A DNA stretch of 64,000 nucleotides. It comes from Phymorhynchus buccinoides. Its lineage: Eukaryota > Mollusca > Gastropoda > Neogastropoda > Raphitomidae. Under the pieces are notes generated by a model. The model had not been told where the DNA came from, searched no databases, and worked only from the letters and a program-made list of their open reading frames with translations. Where the stretch lies: assembly GCA_017654935.2 (NCBI GenBank), contig CM065695.1:28223053-28287052 (forward strand). Reading direction: 5' to 3'. Shown in pieces: positions 45,669-57,399 of this stretch. Position 1 is the first letter of the stretch. Each line of letters starts with the position of its first letter. Position numbers and translations under genes: made by a program.

Positions 45669-45895
45669 TGTCAAAAGTGTAGCTCGTGCAAATCTGCCGC
45701 TCGCTACTATGAGAGTGTGTATTTGCGACAACCACAAATTTCACTCTTTCTTTACTTGAACCATTTACCTAACCCTAACCCTATCCCTAACCCTACAAAA
45801 AAGTGAAATTTGTGGTTCATGCTCAATGTCGCAAATACACACTCTCATAGTAGCAAGCGGCAGATTTGCACGAGCTACACTTTTGACTGCGACAG
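45669..45895. mobile_element. Foldback with telomere-like block in the loop, copy 1
   Basis: The arms 'gtcaaaagtgtagctcgtgc' and 'gcacgagctacacttttgac' extend about 90 bp. The loop holds 'cctaaccctaaccctatccc' plus 'taaccctac'. A second copy lies at 63509-63840. Confidence 0.9.
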
Positions 45896-46064
45896 GCGTA
45901 TCTTAACAGTTTGCAATTTGGCCCAGATTAGTGCTTATGATGCAGCTTTGGGTTCCATATAAAAAAGGCACATTTGAATGGTTTTTATTCTTCAAAATCT
46001 GCTATTTTGATTTTATAAGGAGGTAAAGTGAAACTTAAAATATGCAGTTGTCAAACACCTCCAC

Positions 46065-47335
46065 CTTAACCCTTTCACTGCCAATGTCGCATTTTTGCAC
46101 TACAATGGTTTAACACCCATGTCAGTAAAAAGCCTCAAATCAGGGCCTGTTATCTGAAGACCCTATCATCATATAGTAATAAGCCAACTGTCCGTGTGTG
46201 TGTCTGAAACACAAAACGGGCCTTATAACTCCGCCGTTTTTCGACTGAATCGCTTCAAATTTGCTGTGAGCCCTAACGGGGTGGGGTGATGGCAACAGCA
46301 ATCGAGGCGGCCGTGTCATTTGCGCGGTTTGGCAAATGCGCGAAACGCGTATCCACCGGTTTCTCGGCGCCTGTATCTCTGGTATTTCTGGATCGATTGC
46401 CTTCATATTTGGCATGTAGATGACCGGGGACGGGGATGTGCCAAACCGGAAGCGAATCGATGCAGAAACGCGCGCGATATACACCGCTTCACCTTTTCAC
46501 AAATAACTCCGCCGTTTTTTAATCCGATTCGCTTCAAATTTGCTGTCCGTTTCTGTGGCCGGGGCAAAGCCTGGCAGCAAATTTGAAGAGAATCGGGAGA
46601 GCGCGTCACTCTCAGAGCAGCGCCAACGGGAAACTGGGTCTTATAACTCCGCTGTTTCTTAACCGAATCGCTTAAAATTTGCTGTACTCAGCGTTACCAG
46701 TACTTGGCCTTACCGTTACTAGGGAGAGCGCGTCACTCTCACAGCAGCGCCAACGGGAAACGGGGCTTATAACTCTGCCGTTTCTTAACCGAATCGCTTA
46801 AAATTTGCTGTACTCAGCGTTACCAGTACTTGGCCTTACCGTTACTAGGCGTTACCATTACTAGGGAGAGCGCGTCACTCTCACAGCATCGCCAACGGGA
46901 AACGGGGCCTTATAACTCTGCCGTTTCTTAACCGAATCGCTTCAAATTTGCTGTACTCAGCGTTACCAGTATTTGGCGTTACTGTTACTGGGCGTTGCCG
47001 TTACTAGGGAGAGCATGTCACTCTCAGAGCAGCGCCAACGGGAAACCGGGCCTTATAACTCCACCGTTTCTTTACCGAATCGCTTCAAATTTGCTGTACT
47101 CAGCGTTACCAGTACTTGGCGTTACCGTTACTAGGCGTTACCGGTACTAGGCGTTACCGGTACTCGGCGTTGCGCTAGTTTTCATAATTTTGGGAGGTAA
47201 GGATAGGCCTTACGTTATACATGTCACAGAGGAATCTGCAATATTGCAGATACATTTTGTTTTCTCTACCCAGGCAAGTTAAATGGTATTTTTTGCCTAA
47301 AAAATGGCTGGCAATGAAAGGGTTTAAAACCCTCT
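46065..47335. mobile_element. 'ttaaccctttcac' element interrupted by a 1-kb repeat
   Basis: 46068-46168 and 47188-47330 are the two parts of one copy of the element at 6378-6815. The break falls inside 'gaccctat'. The inserted part (46169-47187) begins 'catatagtaataagccaact' and contains a tandem repeat. Confidence 0.85.
46600..47165. repeat. About 125-bp tandem repeat, four to five units
   Basis: The unit includes 'gggagagcgcgtcactctca', 'cgccaacgggaaacggggcc', 'tttcttaaccgaatcgctt' and 'tgtactcagcgttaccagta'. Later units end in short 'ggcgttaccg' repeats. Confidence 0.92.
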
Positions 47336-48222
47336 TGCAGTTGCATTCGCATTTGTTACAAAAAAAACCTAAGTTCTAGTGTTCAGATTCTTTCACACAT
47401 TTTCGGGAAAATCTATATTTTGAAGCGCACAGAGTGCCATGGATGCACTGTCATACAGTTACTATCACATCATTGCAAGTGAAAAGTTCTTCATAGTGTG
47501 TGGACAACAAGCCAGAACTTAGTATGTGATGAAAATGCCATCAGAGGGGGTCTGAAATTAAGGGCAAGCTACAGGTGTTTTGGGGCGGCTTGAATACACA
47601 GAAGCAACTTCCGGAACCTGGGCGATTTTGGGCGAAATAAATGCAAGAGGGTTAAGGAAATCAATTTTTTATAAGAAGATTTATATACTGCCAATATAGC
47701 GCATACCTTTAAGCTGTATGCGCTTATTTTCCATGACAACATCTGAGCCAGTGAGTGGAATGGACTGCCTGACAAGTCAACTTAGAAAGGCTGTGTCAAA
47801 GACAACACTCAACAGCAATCATTAACATATATGTTATTGTTAGGTTCGTGCAAAACATTCACTCTGCCAATCATTCTCACCAAGTGACCAACCCTTTCCC
47901 ATTGGTCATCATGCATCTAGCAAACTAGCATTGGTAATCAACCTGTAAAGGTGGTGAGATGGGGCAGGATAACATAAGTTTTAATGTCAGTCGTATAGCA
48001 ATCGAGTATATTAGATTTTTGTTATTCATATGCCTACACTTTGTCTGGAAAGTGGAATGAACCATGTACTAGTAATGGAAGCAAGTTTGTGACCAACTGT
48101 TGAGCATGAGTGTGTCTGTCTGTGTGTGTACTGGAGAGAGGGAGCGACAGACTGCCTCAGGCGACAGACTGCGTCAAAGTGTCAAGGCATGAAAAAAATG
48201 CTAGTTCAAATTTTTTTTCCAG

Positions 48223-48275
48223 GATTTTGTACTGGCTTCCTCAGAGCAAAGGGAGAACCCATGTGAAGAAAGCAG
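48223..48275 (+). CDS. Candidate 53-nt exon of the plus-strand Ala/Tyr/Pro-rich protein
   Basis: Strong acceptor (tttttttccag) and donor (AGCAG/gtgaga). Its open frame DFVLASSEQRENPCEES ends with AG, which joins in phase to the first base of the exon at 52135. The alternative frame ILYWLPQSKGRTHVKKA would hit a stop in the next exon. Family not recognised; a chance pairing of splice motifs is possible. Confidence 0.25.
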
Positions 48276-48934
48276 GTGAGACAGAAACAAAACTAAGGTT
48301 TAGGAGTGCATGTTTGCTTTGAGAGTGTTCAGGCAGCATAATCATACACAGTGGCTAGCGTTATGAGGTTGTTGCAACACTTGGACCATGTTCAAGGGTA
48401 TAACTCTTGCTCATCAGGATTTTTCGTAAACAAATGCATTTTCTTATTTATAACTACGTCTTTAATATTGGTGACAACAGAACCTCTTTCCAGACTAATT
48501 AATATCCTGATTGCAAAGACCAACTGTAATTTTGTGAAAATTAAAGATAAATGGCCAAAGAAGCTTGACAATCATGGATAATATGGTAATAATAGATTTA
48601 ATATGTTAAAAAATCCGGAAAACTGCTATTAAAAATTAGCCATAAAATAGCGTCAAAAAACGGGACTGGCTTTAGTATTCATCAAAAGGTAATTGGTATT
48701 TGAGTTTCTGAATTTGAAGCAATGCTTGCTCTGTTTTTTAAAAATACTAGCAATTGCCCCGTGGCAGTTTTAACCCCATGGCAGTATTGAACAATACTGG
48801 AGGCAATGCCCGGAGGCAGTGCTAAAGCAGTAAAGTCCCGATTTTTAAATAATACAGATACGTGTAGTGTCATCCCCTTGTAATCGCCACTGGCCCCCCC
48901 CCCCCCACCATCCCTCCGCCCGGGTCATAGCAAG

Positions 48935-49325
48935 CCTGACAGCAAATTTGAGGCGATTCGGTTAAGAAACGGCGGAGTTATTCGTGAAAAGGTGAAGCGG
49001 CGTCTAGCGCGCGCGTTTCTGAACCGATTCGCTTCCGGTTTGGCACACGGATAGTCCCCGGCCCCGGTCATCATCTTCCTGCCAAATTCGAAGGCAATTG
49101 GCCCAGAAACGCCAGAGATACGGGCGCCGAGAGGCCGGCGGATGCGCGTTTCGCGCATTTGCGAAACTGCGCAAATGACACGACCGCCTCGGTTGCCGTT
49201 GCCATCGCCCCGTTAGGGCTCACAGCAAATTTGAAGCGATTCGATCGAAAAACGGCGGAGTTATAAGGCCAGTTTTGTATTTCACACACACACACACGGA
49301 CGGACAGTTGGCTTTTTACTATATG
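48935..49325. repeat. Inverted copy of the 46.17-46.55 kb repeat
   Basis: Contains 'gattcg.t.aagaaacggcgg', 'aagcggattcg'-like text, 'gcgcatttgcg.aa..gcgcaa' and ends 'ggacagttggctttttacta', the reverse complement of the start at 46169. Both carry an internal CA/GT run. Confidence 0.85.
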
Positions 49326-50302
49326 ATGAACACAACTACTTTATGAAAACAGATGTTTTAAAACTTAAAAAGAAAATGTCATGAGTCATCAAACGTTTGT
49401 GCTATCAAAATCAACTGTCAAAAAATGTGCTGCTTGCCTTGTAGGCGGTGTAATGTCTTGATGACAGTTTGCAAAGTAAATCCCAGGCTTTGAAGAAAAA
49501 CACTTTTAAAAAAATTGGAACGCGGAGAGAAACTCCACGTGAAATACTTCTGTTATCTAAGACATGTTAGAGTGCACGGTGTAATGCTGTGATGTGAGTG
49601 ACGCTATTTTTTGCTTTATTTTTTTATGAAAAAACTATCGCAAACTGTAAATCAATGATGCTCTGAACTTTAAAGTTTGGGGCATGTAGAATCCGCTCAT
49701 ATTGTGTTTTATAACGTGATTTTAATCAGAAGCATGAAAACAAAGGAAAATAATGATGTACCATGCATAAAACAGGCATGTGATGTGAGTGACGCAAGCT
49801 TCTAATGCTTCTAATGCACCCATGGATGCAAGTCCATCTCTTGTTTAGCAATTGATAACATCATGCCCAGAAAAGTTTTAAAAAATACCCACATGCACAA
49901 TTTTAGCTTCGTTGCTTATGTTTTCAATTTTTGGTGCCAGTCCCCTTTTCAGAAATTTTCAGTCACCAGTATCAAATCATTATTCATATATTTAATGCAA
50001 AACAGTTTCGTTAAGATTAGGGTTAGGAACATATTGCATATTGGGAGTCAATGTTAGTTTTTCAAGACACTTGCGCATAATTTTTTTGGTCCCGTGATTT
50101 AGCCCCGTAGCCGTAGCCTGGAGAATGCGGGTTACGGACCCTCTGTCAATGTATTTATGCTATGGAAAGCAAGAATATGATAGTCCTGAACTAGAGATTG
50201 GTAGTGGGTGGCTTCGTGCCTCCATTCAGAGCTGGACAGCACCGCCCACCGCGAGTCTGTTCCCGTGGGGATACTGGGGGGTCTTGTGTATAGCACAGGG
50301 GT

Positions 50303-50810
50303 GCTAATTTTCCAGAACATGTTGGAAATCTGGTTTATGGGTGACGAAACGTGTGGCTTCAGTTTTTTGGAGTGCCACTGCCAAAACTGGTGTCTTCCGG
50401 CTCTTGAACAGTTGAAGTTAAGAGCCGTATAAACAATTCCCCAGTTGAGAAACTTCATTAAAACGTCATGGAACGTTCTGTAAGCAATGACGTAATTTGG
50501 AGCAACTTTAAAAAATGTGTGTGCGCTCACACACACATACACATACACACACACCCTTCGTATTCCGAAGATGACGTATAAAAACAAAAAGGCCCCCACC
50601 CGTGACCTGCATCTCTGGTCAACAAAAGTTTCGGAGATTGTGAATGTTCCTAATCCTAGTTCAAAGTTTTGACATCAGCCACCTACCCCTGCCCCACCAC
50701 CCTCCCCGCTCAACCATTTTGGGGGAAATAAGTCAGGTTTTTTAAATCTTTTATGTCAGGTTTTGGGGGTTTCGGGAATACTGTTACTAATAGTAATACT
50801 AGTTTCTTGT
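50303..50810. repeat. Interspersed repeat shared with 60424-60690
   Basis: Common blocks are 'ccagaacatgttggaaatct'-like text, 'gtgtggcttc', 'tcaacaaaagtttcg' and 'caggttttggg'. No coding content seen. Confidence 0.55.
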
Positions 50811-51059
50811 TTGGGGACCTTCTCCTACTAGCAGTCCTGATAATATACAACAAACAAACAAGCACACAACAAGTTTAAACTGATGTTATTTTATTCACAG
50901 ACAACAAACAAACAAGCACACAAGACGTTATTTTATTCACAGGAGACACAACAAAACATTTGGATATGTCGGCGAATGCGCCTTTATCAACAAAGACACA
51001 CAAGAAAACAGCAAAGATAGCAAAAGGAGCAAAAACAATACTAACACAGTAACAGTCTA

Positions 51060-51850
51060 ATAGTTTCCCTACCTTCTAAAGTTCTGTGCTTGTAACTTCC
51101 TCTAAATCTGTCTGGGACTCCCTCTCTTTGACTCTGTATTTTCGGAAGTTTTCCCTTTCCTTTCTGTCATCTACTAACTCAACTAAGTACTATCTTTCTG
51201 CCTTATTGTCCATTATCCTGCCTTTTCTCAAAATAAAAAATCTTCCAAATAATTATCTTCTTTGATTTCACTCCAAAACCTAAAGATGTCTGCTGAATGC
51301 AGCAGGGAGACCAGTGAAAACTGAAAACCCGACTCAGTCCTCACCCATTAAATGGCCAAATGGCCTGGGAACTCAAAAGAAGAACTATGGAGAGGAGAGA
51401 TGATACAAGAACATAAGTCGGTTATTAGCAGGCCAGCTTTAGTGGTATATTTCCTCAATTGCTCATGTTAGAAAGCTAACAGTGCCTCCATACGGGGAGC
51501 TGGACGACCCCGCCCGCTCCACAAGTCTCACCCCATGGGGATACCGGGAAGTCTCGTAAAAATGGTTCCCCCACCTTCTGGAAGTTTTGTGCTTGTAACT
51601 TCCTCTAACCTGCCACTCTCTTTGACTATGCCTTTTTCCTTTGCTTACTGTCTTTCTGACATGCTGGCACATTCTCCTGCCTTTTTTCCAAAAAAGCATC
51701 TTCCAAATAGCTTTTCTCCCTTGAGCTCCTCCGAAATCAGTATGTGTCGGCTGTACGCAGCGGGGATACCAGTGAAAACTGAAAACGGACACATATGTAC
51801 TTTACCCATTGTGGCCTTTTGGCCTGGGAACGCAGAAGAAGAAGAAGAAA
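51060..51850 (+). mobile_element. Two adjacent SINE-like repeat copies
   Basis: Copies at 51060-51380 and 51480-51850 share 'ttctgtgcttgtaacttcct', 'ctctttgact', 'tctgacatgc'-like text and a (GAA)n tail. The second also has a 5' block 'tgcctccatacggggagctg' found at 50217-50300. Confidence 0.7.
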
Positions 51851-52134
51851 TACATGGATAGGATGTTCTGATGGGTTTGCGCATTAATGTGCACACATTC
51901 ATATATGTCTAACTTCCAGTTCCAGTTTGCATTTTACAGACACTGTATGGCCTGTGTATGGCCATGGGTTATAGTACGGATGTGTTTACACATATATGTG
52001 TGCACGCCCTTTTGTCTTACAATTTCTCGTGTTGTTTATGAAAGATATTTTTGTTATTTTTCTACACCAAGGTAATTGCGTTCTTTTTATTTGATGTATT
52101 AACTACAGTGTTCTTTTTTATTTTCATCCCACAG

Positions 52135-52193
52135 GTGTTTTTACGACACACAACCCAAACCAGACGTAGGTATGAACAGAAAGCAGACTCCAG
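52135..52193 (+). CDS. Candidate penultimate exon with two in-frame donors
   Basis: The acceptor 'tttcatcccacag' is strong. Two donors, gtatga at 52170 and gtaacc at 52194, are 24 nt apart and both leave one base, which joins to the terminal exon's AC to make Asp. The short form encodes CFYDTQPKPDV; the long form adds GMNRKQTP. No stop occurs in this frame and the other frames are closed or out of phase. Family not recognised. Confidence 0.45.
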
Positions 52194-52321
52194 GTAACCC
52201 AAGTGAAGGCTGTTAGAGAATGCTATTTAAAACAAATGAGGCCGTGTCCAGCTTCCAGGGGCTGACAACGTTTGGCTGCTTTCTTTGCTCTTGTTTTAAG
52301 GTTTGATTGTTTCAATAGAAG

Positions 52322-52351
52322 TGGGGGGGGGGGGGGGGGGGGGGGGGGGGG
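52322..52351. repeat. Poly-G tract of 30
   Basis: Thirty consecutive G between two candidate exons. A G18 run lies at 52729-52746. Confidence 0.95.
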
Positions 52352-52532
52352 TCTTCATGTACCTGCCTAGTGTTCTTAGTTGGTTGTGAGTTTGTATTAA
52401 TATTGTTTCTTCTTTAGGTTCAAAAAAACCGAAATTAATTGTCCAAGTTTCTCGAATCCAGTTGGTTAGTTGCAACATTTGCAAAAAATAATGGATATAG
52501 AATGACTGGTAGTGGTACACACGACAGACATG

Positions 52533-52552
52533 TACACACACACACACACACA

Positions 52553-52620
<68 letters not shown>
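52533..52620. repeat. (CA)n(CT)n microsatellite
   Basis: About 20 bp CA followed by about 68 bp CT. Confidence 0.96.
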
Positions 52621-52623
<3 letters not shown>

Positions 52624-53314
52624 AGCTACACTACGAGTACGAGAGATCACTCTTTCAATTTATAATTGATAAAACATTTTGTCAAACATAATTGTTGCAC
52701 ATGTGCCAAACTGTGCCATGGCTTTATGTGGGGGGGGGGGGGGGGGTCTAAAATTTGAAAGAACTTTGAATTTAGATTAAAAGTGTGTCGTTTGGCATCT
52801 TATTAGGTTGTTTATGTTTTGCACTTTGAGTAAAACTTAGGAAAAAATGTCTGTTTTAATGGTACAGCATGTATACAATATTCTGATTAGAAAATTGTTT
52901 GAATTTAGACTTTTTGTTGAAATAATGATTTGCAAAAACAAAACAAAAAAATATGTAGACTGCAGAAATGTTCCACTTTTATATATATTTTTGTAAATGC
53001 TGAGTGTTGCATTTTTATACTAAGGTATGTTAAACACAAAATTAATACCATGATGCCCCAAAATAAAACATGGATCAGAGGAATCTGTGCTTGTACTTTA
53101 ATTATTATAGCTAGATTTACCGACTTGAAGTAGAATCTAACAAAGCCATTTGAATTCAGTATATATTCTGATGAGAATTATCACTGCAGGCTATGACTAA
53201 TGCGAGTCTTAAAATATAAAGCGCAATCTAGCAAATCCATTTGAACTTCAGTACATGTTCTGATAAGATTGATCACTGTGTTGTGAGTGTTAACGCTGCA
53301 GTACCCTGTTTCAG

Positions 53315-53877
53315 ACCCCCAGGATCCCTACAGGATGAACTACTACCCTCCAGGGGCCATCCCTGCAGGCTATGCGGTGGCTGCGGCTGACAAGCCTGGC
53401 CTGTATGCGGCCTCGCCCTACGCCACCCTGCCTCTAGCGACCCAGCCCCGTCTGCCCCCAGGCATGCAACACTACGCCGCTGCCACACAGCAGTACGCCA
53501 TGGTGTCTCAGCCCTCCCCCTACTCCCAGCACGCAGCCGCCGCCTACTACACCACCCCCGCCGGCTACGCTGCGGCCACAGTACCGTTGTCTTCCCTGCA
53601 GACCATCCCCACCACCACGCAGCAGGCGGCCTACCTGGCGGCTCAGTATCCCGCTGGGGTGGCCATGCAGAGAGCCGTGATAGGGCCGACACCGGTGACG
53701 GCAGCCGGTTACGGAGGCAGCCCCTTGTACGCAGCCAGCACCTACACGGGTATGCCGGGTATGCCAGGCCAGCCGAGCAGACCCACGTACGGCATCGCTC
53801 CAGTTGGTTACACCACCAACACCCTTCCTAACTCCCCCACTTACCCTGGTGCTAGCAGTTATGGACCACCATATTAA
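53315..53877 (+). CDS. Terminal exon of an Ala/Tyr/Pro-rich protein
   Basis: The acceptor 'gtaccctgtttcag' precedes an open frame of 186 residues ending in TAA. GC content and third-position bias are far above the flanking AT-rich DNA, which supports coding. The protein begins DPQDPYRMNYYPPGAIPAGY and is rich in Ala, Tyr, Pro, Thr and Gln (for example YAAATQQYAMVSQPSPYSQH, TPAGYAAATVPLSS), ending YPGASSYGPPY. No zinc finger, membrane segment or enzyme motif occurs. Composition is like the prion-like tails of animal RNA-binding proteins, which is an inference from composition alone. Upstream exons in this window are only tentative. Confidence 0.82.
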
Positions 53878-54949
53878 AGCCAGTGGCTTTGGCTGCGTGT
53901 TTGCGCTTGGAATGGTTGGACTGGGTTGGCTGTTCAGGTCAGAAGAAGAAGAAGAAGAAAAAAAAATCCTTTTTTGTCTCTTATTTCACATGTTTGAGGC
54001 TGCTTTAGAAATGGCTTGTGTGTGTAAGAGACTCGTTTCTGTCAGGGTGCGCCATTTGGGGATGTTTTTTTGTTCTCTGGGAGATTATTTTTTATTGAGG
54101 TTGAAATGACTCTCTAATGCAATGTTGAGCAGAATGTTTACCCTGATGTGCAAGGCCCACTTAGATTTTATTTCCTCCAGTCCAAGCATGAGAAGTCAAT
54201 CATGTCTTTCACCATCACTTAGGAGATTTATCACGTCATATTTTCTTGCCTCCTTTCCTCTAGTGTATCATAATGGAATGAGCTTCAGAAACGAGTTGTC
54301 TTGAAGGATTTATCATCATTTCCATTGTTCATTGTTGTCGTTACCTTTCCTTTATTCTTCCAGACGGGAATGCCCTGGTTGCTTGCATGTGAATGCAGAG
54401 ATGAGCAGACTGAACTGACTGAAACCGACTTAACAGCATGTGTGTGTTCATGCGCATAATAGTTTGGGTGGCTTGAGAGAGGGAAGATGGGACGCAATTA
54501 TTGTTTCTGTATTGTTAAATTGTGTTCAAACTGTTTTTCTTCAGTGCATGGTGTTTTAACCTGCATATCCTTTTTGTTGTTGATGGGTGTTTTTTTAGCC
54601 ACCCCCCTTGGGGTAGGGAGCTTTTTTTCTCTTCTTTTTTTATGTTGTCGTCCTTTTAATTGTGGGTCTATTTGTCTTTTGTGTTTGTGAGTGTATTTCT
54701 TGAATATCGTTTGTATTATCATTTGCATAGCAGGTTTTTTTTAATTATCTTAGGTTTATTTTATATTTTATAACGTTCAGTTTAAAGGGTAATAAAAAAT
54801 TTTATCATTACTTAGGCATCTACTGTAACTTTGCCTACAGATTCCTTCAGATTTTGGATCAACAGTAAAGCAACAAATTGAAAAGCAGCAGTAATCTGTG
54901 TAATTTCTGAAATCGAAATTTTATTGTTAATGAATGTGACCAAGCCTCA
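53878..54949 (+). other. Probable 3' UTR of the plus-strand gene
   Basis: AT- and T-rich sequence follows the stop codon, with an AATAAA at about 54791 as a possible polyadenylation signal. No conserved exon seen. Confidence 0.4.
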
Positions 54950-55338
54950 GAAATAGACGATTTTCGAAGAAAAAAAACTAGGGGAGAGCACTTTGTGAAA
55001 ATTAGAGTTGCTTACCTCGATTACTTGTTCAAATACCATAGCAACAATGACGTTGAAGCTTAAAACCGCAGGATGCGAGTCAGCGACTTGCAAACATCTT
55101 TTAGAAAAATGAGGGGTGGCTAGTGGCCACAAACTGATAGAACTTGCAAAATGTGACGTAAAAATAAATTACATCATTTTTTTAATGGCGCACAGTGTTC
55201 TAAGTGCTTTATGTCTACTCAAACACACGAGGCGAGATGGTAGAGGAACTTCCCCTGTTTGACCGATTGAATTAGGCAAGATCACTCCCACACACCATGA
55301 AATTACTCCCCTTTATTTTTTCCGAACAATTCCTATTG
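54949..55338. mobile_element. CAATAG-terminus MITE, copy 3
   Basis: Starts 'aaatagacgattttcgaaga', ends 'ccgaacaattcctattg'; same orientation as 25140-25543. Confidence 0.9.
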
Positions 55339-55698
55339 AACATGTTTCTTCGGTTGTGTTTTTTTTAATTATTGTTTTGATTTTTTGTTTCCATTTTTTT
55401 AATTTTCAATTGACAACAGCCACCACATAAATTTGATGTTCCATTACCACACTTTGGTTGGAAAAAAGACGTTTGAATATTAAAAGAAATTCTTAGGGTT
55501 GTTTTTTCTGTTGCAATATTGTTGTTGCAATATTGCTTTGTTTATTGATAGAAACTGGATCTCTGCCATGTTGGGCCATCCAGAAAACAGCAAAGCACAC
55601 TAAGGAATGATGCCATGTGCACAGAGCTATAATTTGGAATTGTCACATATTTCTTTTTATTGGCTTTTTGAACAAGTTTTCTATGATTGTATACAGTG

Positions 55699-55904
55699 CA
55701 GACCTGTTTACGCTACTCTTTTCGAGTAGTATTCCACTCAATTTGGATCTCTACTATTCAAAATTGAAAATAATGCTAGATTCTTCTCATTTTCAGTTAA
55801 CATTGTTTGATGGTTTAATGAATAAAACTACACATTTCACACCAAAACTACTCATTTCAGCTATCCAGACTACTCAAGACTTGTGTAGGGGGTAAACAGG
55901 TCTG
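55699..55904. mobile_element. 206-bp MITE with CAGACCTGTTTAC termini
   Basis: Perfect 13-bp inverted ends (cagacctgtttac ... gtaaacaggtctg) flanked by a 6-bp direct repeat acagtg (55693-55698 and 55905-55910), a likely target-site duplication. Same termini as 2704-3152. Confidence 0.88.
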
Positions 55905-56998
55905 ACAGTGTGGTAGAGCACAAGTAATCTATGTTTCTTTGTCCTTCGCATAATATGGGGTGACTTAAGGTATGTGTACTTGTCTTTATTCTCACTGCAC
56001 AAAATTTTTAAGCATTTTACATTCTTCTTGGTCAGAAGGAAAGAGTATTCATTTTCCCTCATAATCATGCAGATCCGAGTGCCCCCTTGGTATGTGGGCT
56101 GGGACATTTCTTAAAGCAGTATACTTAATATCAAATTATCAGTCAGTTTAATATAATTCAGTTTAGCCTGAATATTTTGTAGATTGACAAAAAGAAGTGC
56201 ACTTGCACTATGCATCAATTTTAGTTTTGCTATTCTCACCGACCCACATCTTGTTCCACTTTTAACATAACATGAAAACACTTGCGCATGCACACATGCC
56301 ACATTTGACGCATATAAGCCTACACACAAGGCTAGCACACATTGATGACATCCACAATTTCCATGTGCACCATCAAATATTCAATCAACTAAACCATCTG
56401 AACACTCATACAGTATACCACTGCCAGGGAAGGTGTGAATGTCGTTCTGGTGGTGCATGTGGAACACTGTTATTAGTACACACTGTTTTCCTTTTTGCAA
56501 GCTTTTGAGTTTTAATGATAACAATCTGTTCAAAATCAAGATACTCAATTATGAACAACGGATCAAATTTTCAGGTTGATTTTTATCAATAAAAAAAAAA
56601 GAAAAGAAAGTCACAGTCAAGAACAACAAAAATGGCATTACTTTAAAGTGCTGACATTTCAGGTTTAGTTTGGTGTTACTTCAGCAACTTTAAAAGAGAT
56701 TATGAGTGTTTTCTCTTATACATTATACTTAAATGGATAAAAATAGTAGTTTGTTTCCTCAGAGAATCGTTTACCAATTTGATCAGATGTGCCTTTTACC
56801 AACTTGTAAAATCTGTGTGCATCTTGGGCAGAGATAAGGTTTAATGAAAAGTGGACAGAGATTGTGTGGTGGCTCAAGTTGTGTGTAAAAGTTTTGGCAA
56901 TGTGATGATATTTTTCTTTAGAAAAGAAAATATCAATGCATTTAAGTCTGTTGATGTTTTGTATGAAGGAAAAATGTTACAAGTTGCAATATTTTTTT

Positions 56999-57046
56999 GT
57001 TTGCTCCCCCCCCCCCCCCTCTAACCCTCTCGTTTGCCCCCCCCCC

Positions 57047-57078
<32 letters not shown>
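56999..57078. repeat. Poly-C tracts
   Basis: C12, C9 and about C30 in 80 bp. Another C17 tract is at 57309. Open frames here are proline-run artefacts. Confidence 0.93.
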
Positions 57079-57079
<1 letters not shown>

Positions 57080-57399
57080 GTCTCTCTGTCTTTCTCCGCT
57101 TGTCCCGATCTTACTTTCCACTTGTCAATTGTTCACTATCACACCATCTTGCATTTGTCAACCGCTTTGGTATTTTATCATTCCTGCGACCCTTTTTGGT
57201 TTGGATTCTGTTTTCTTCTCTAGTGTGTTGAAAGTGTCTGATCTTTAATCTTCTTTGAAAAGTTTCACAAGGTTACTTAGGAGGGAAAAAAATCTATTTG
57301 TCGCTAAACCCCCCCCCCCCCCCCCACCCCTTAAATTACATCCCCTGTTCTGTTTATTTTATCATTCCCAACACTAACAACCATCAGTGCGTTGGAAGG

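Noticed and set aside
53273..53692. Antisense open frame of 139 residues opposite the terminal exon
   Set aside because: It is the shadow of the GC-rich plus-strand coding exon; codon bias and splice sites support only the plus strand.
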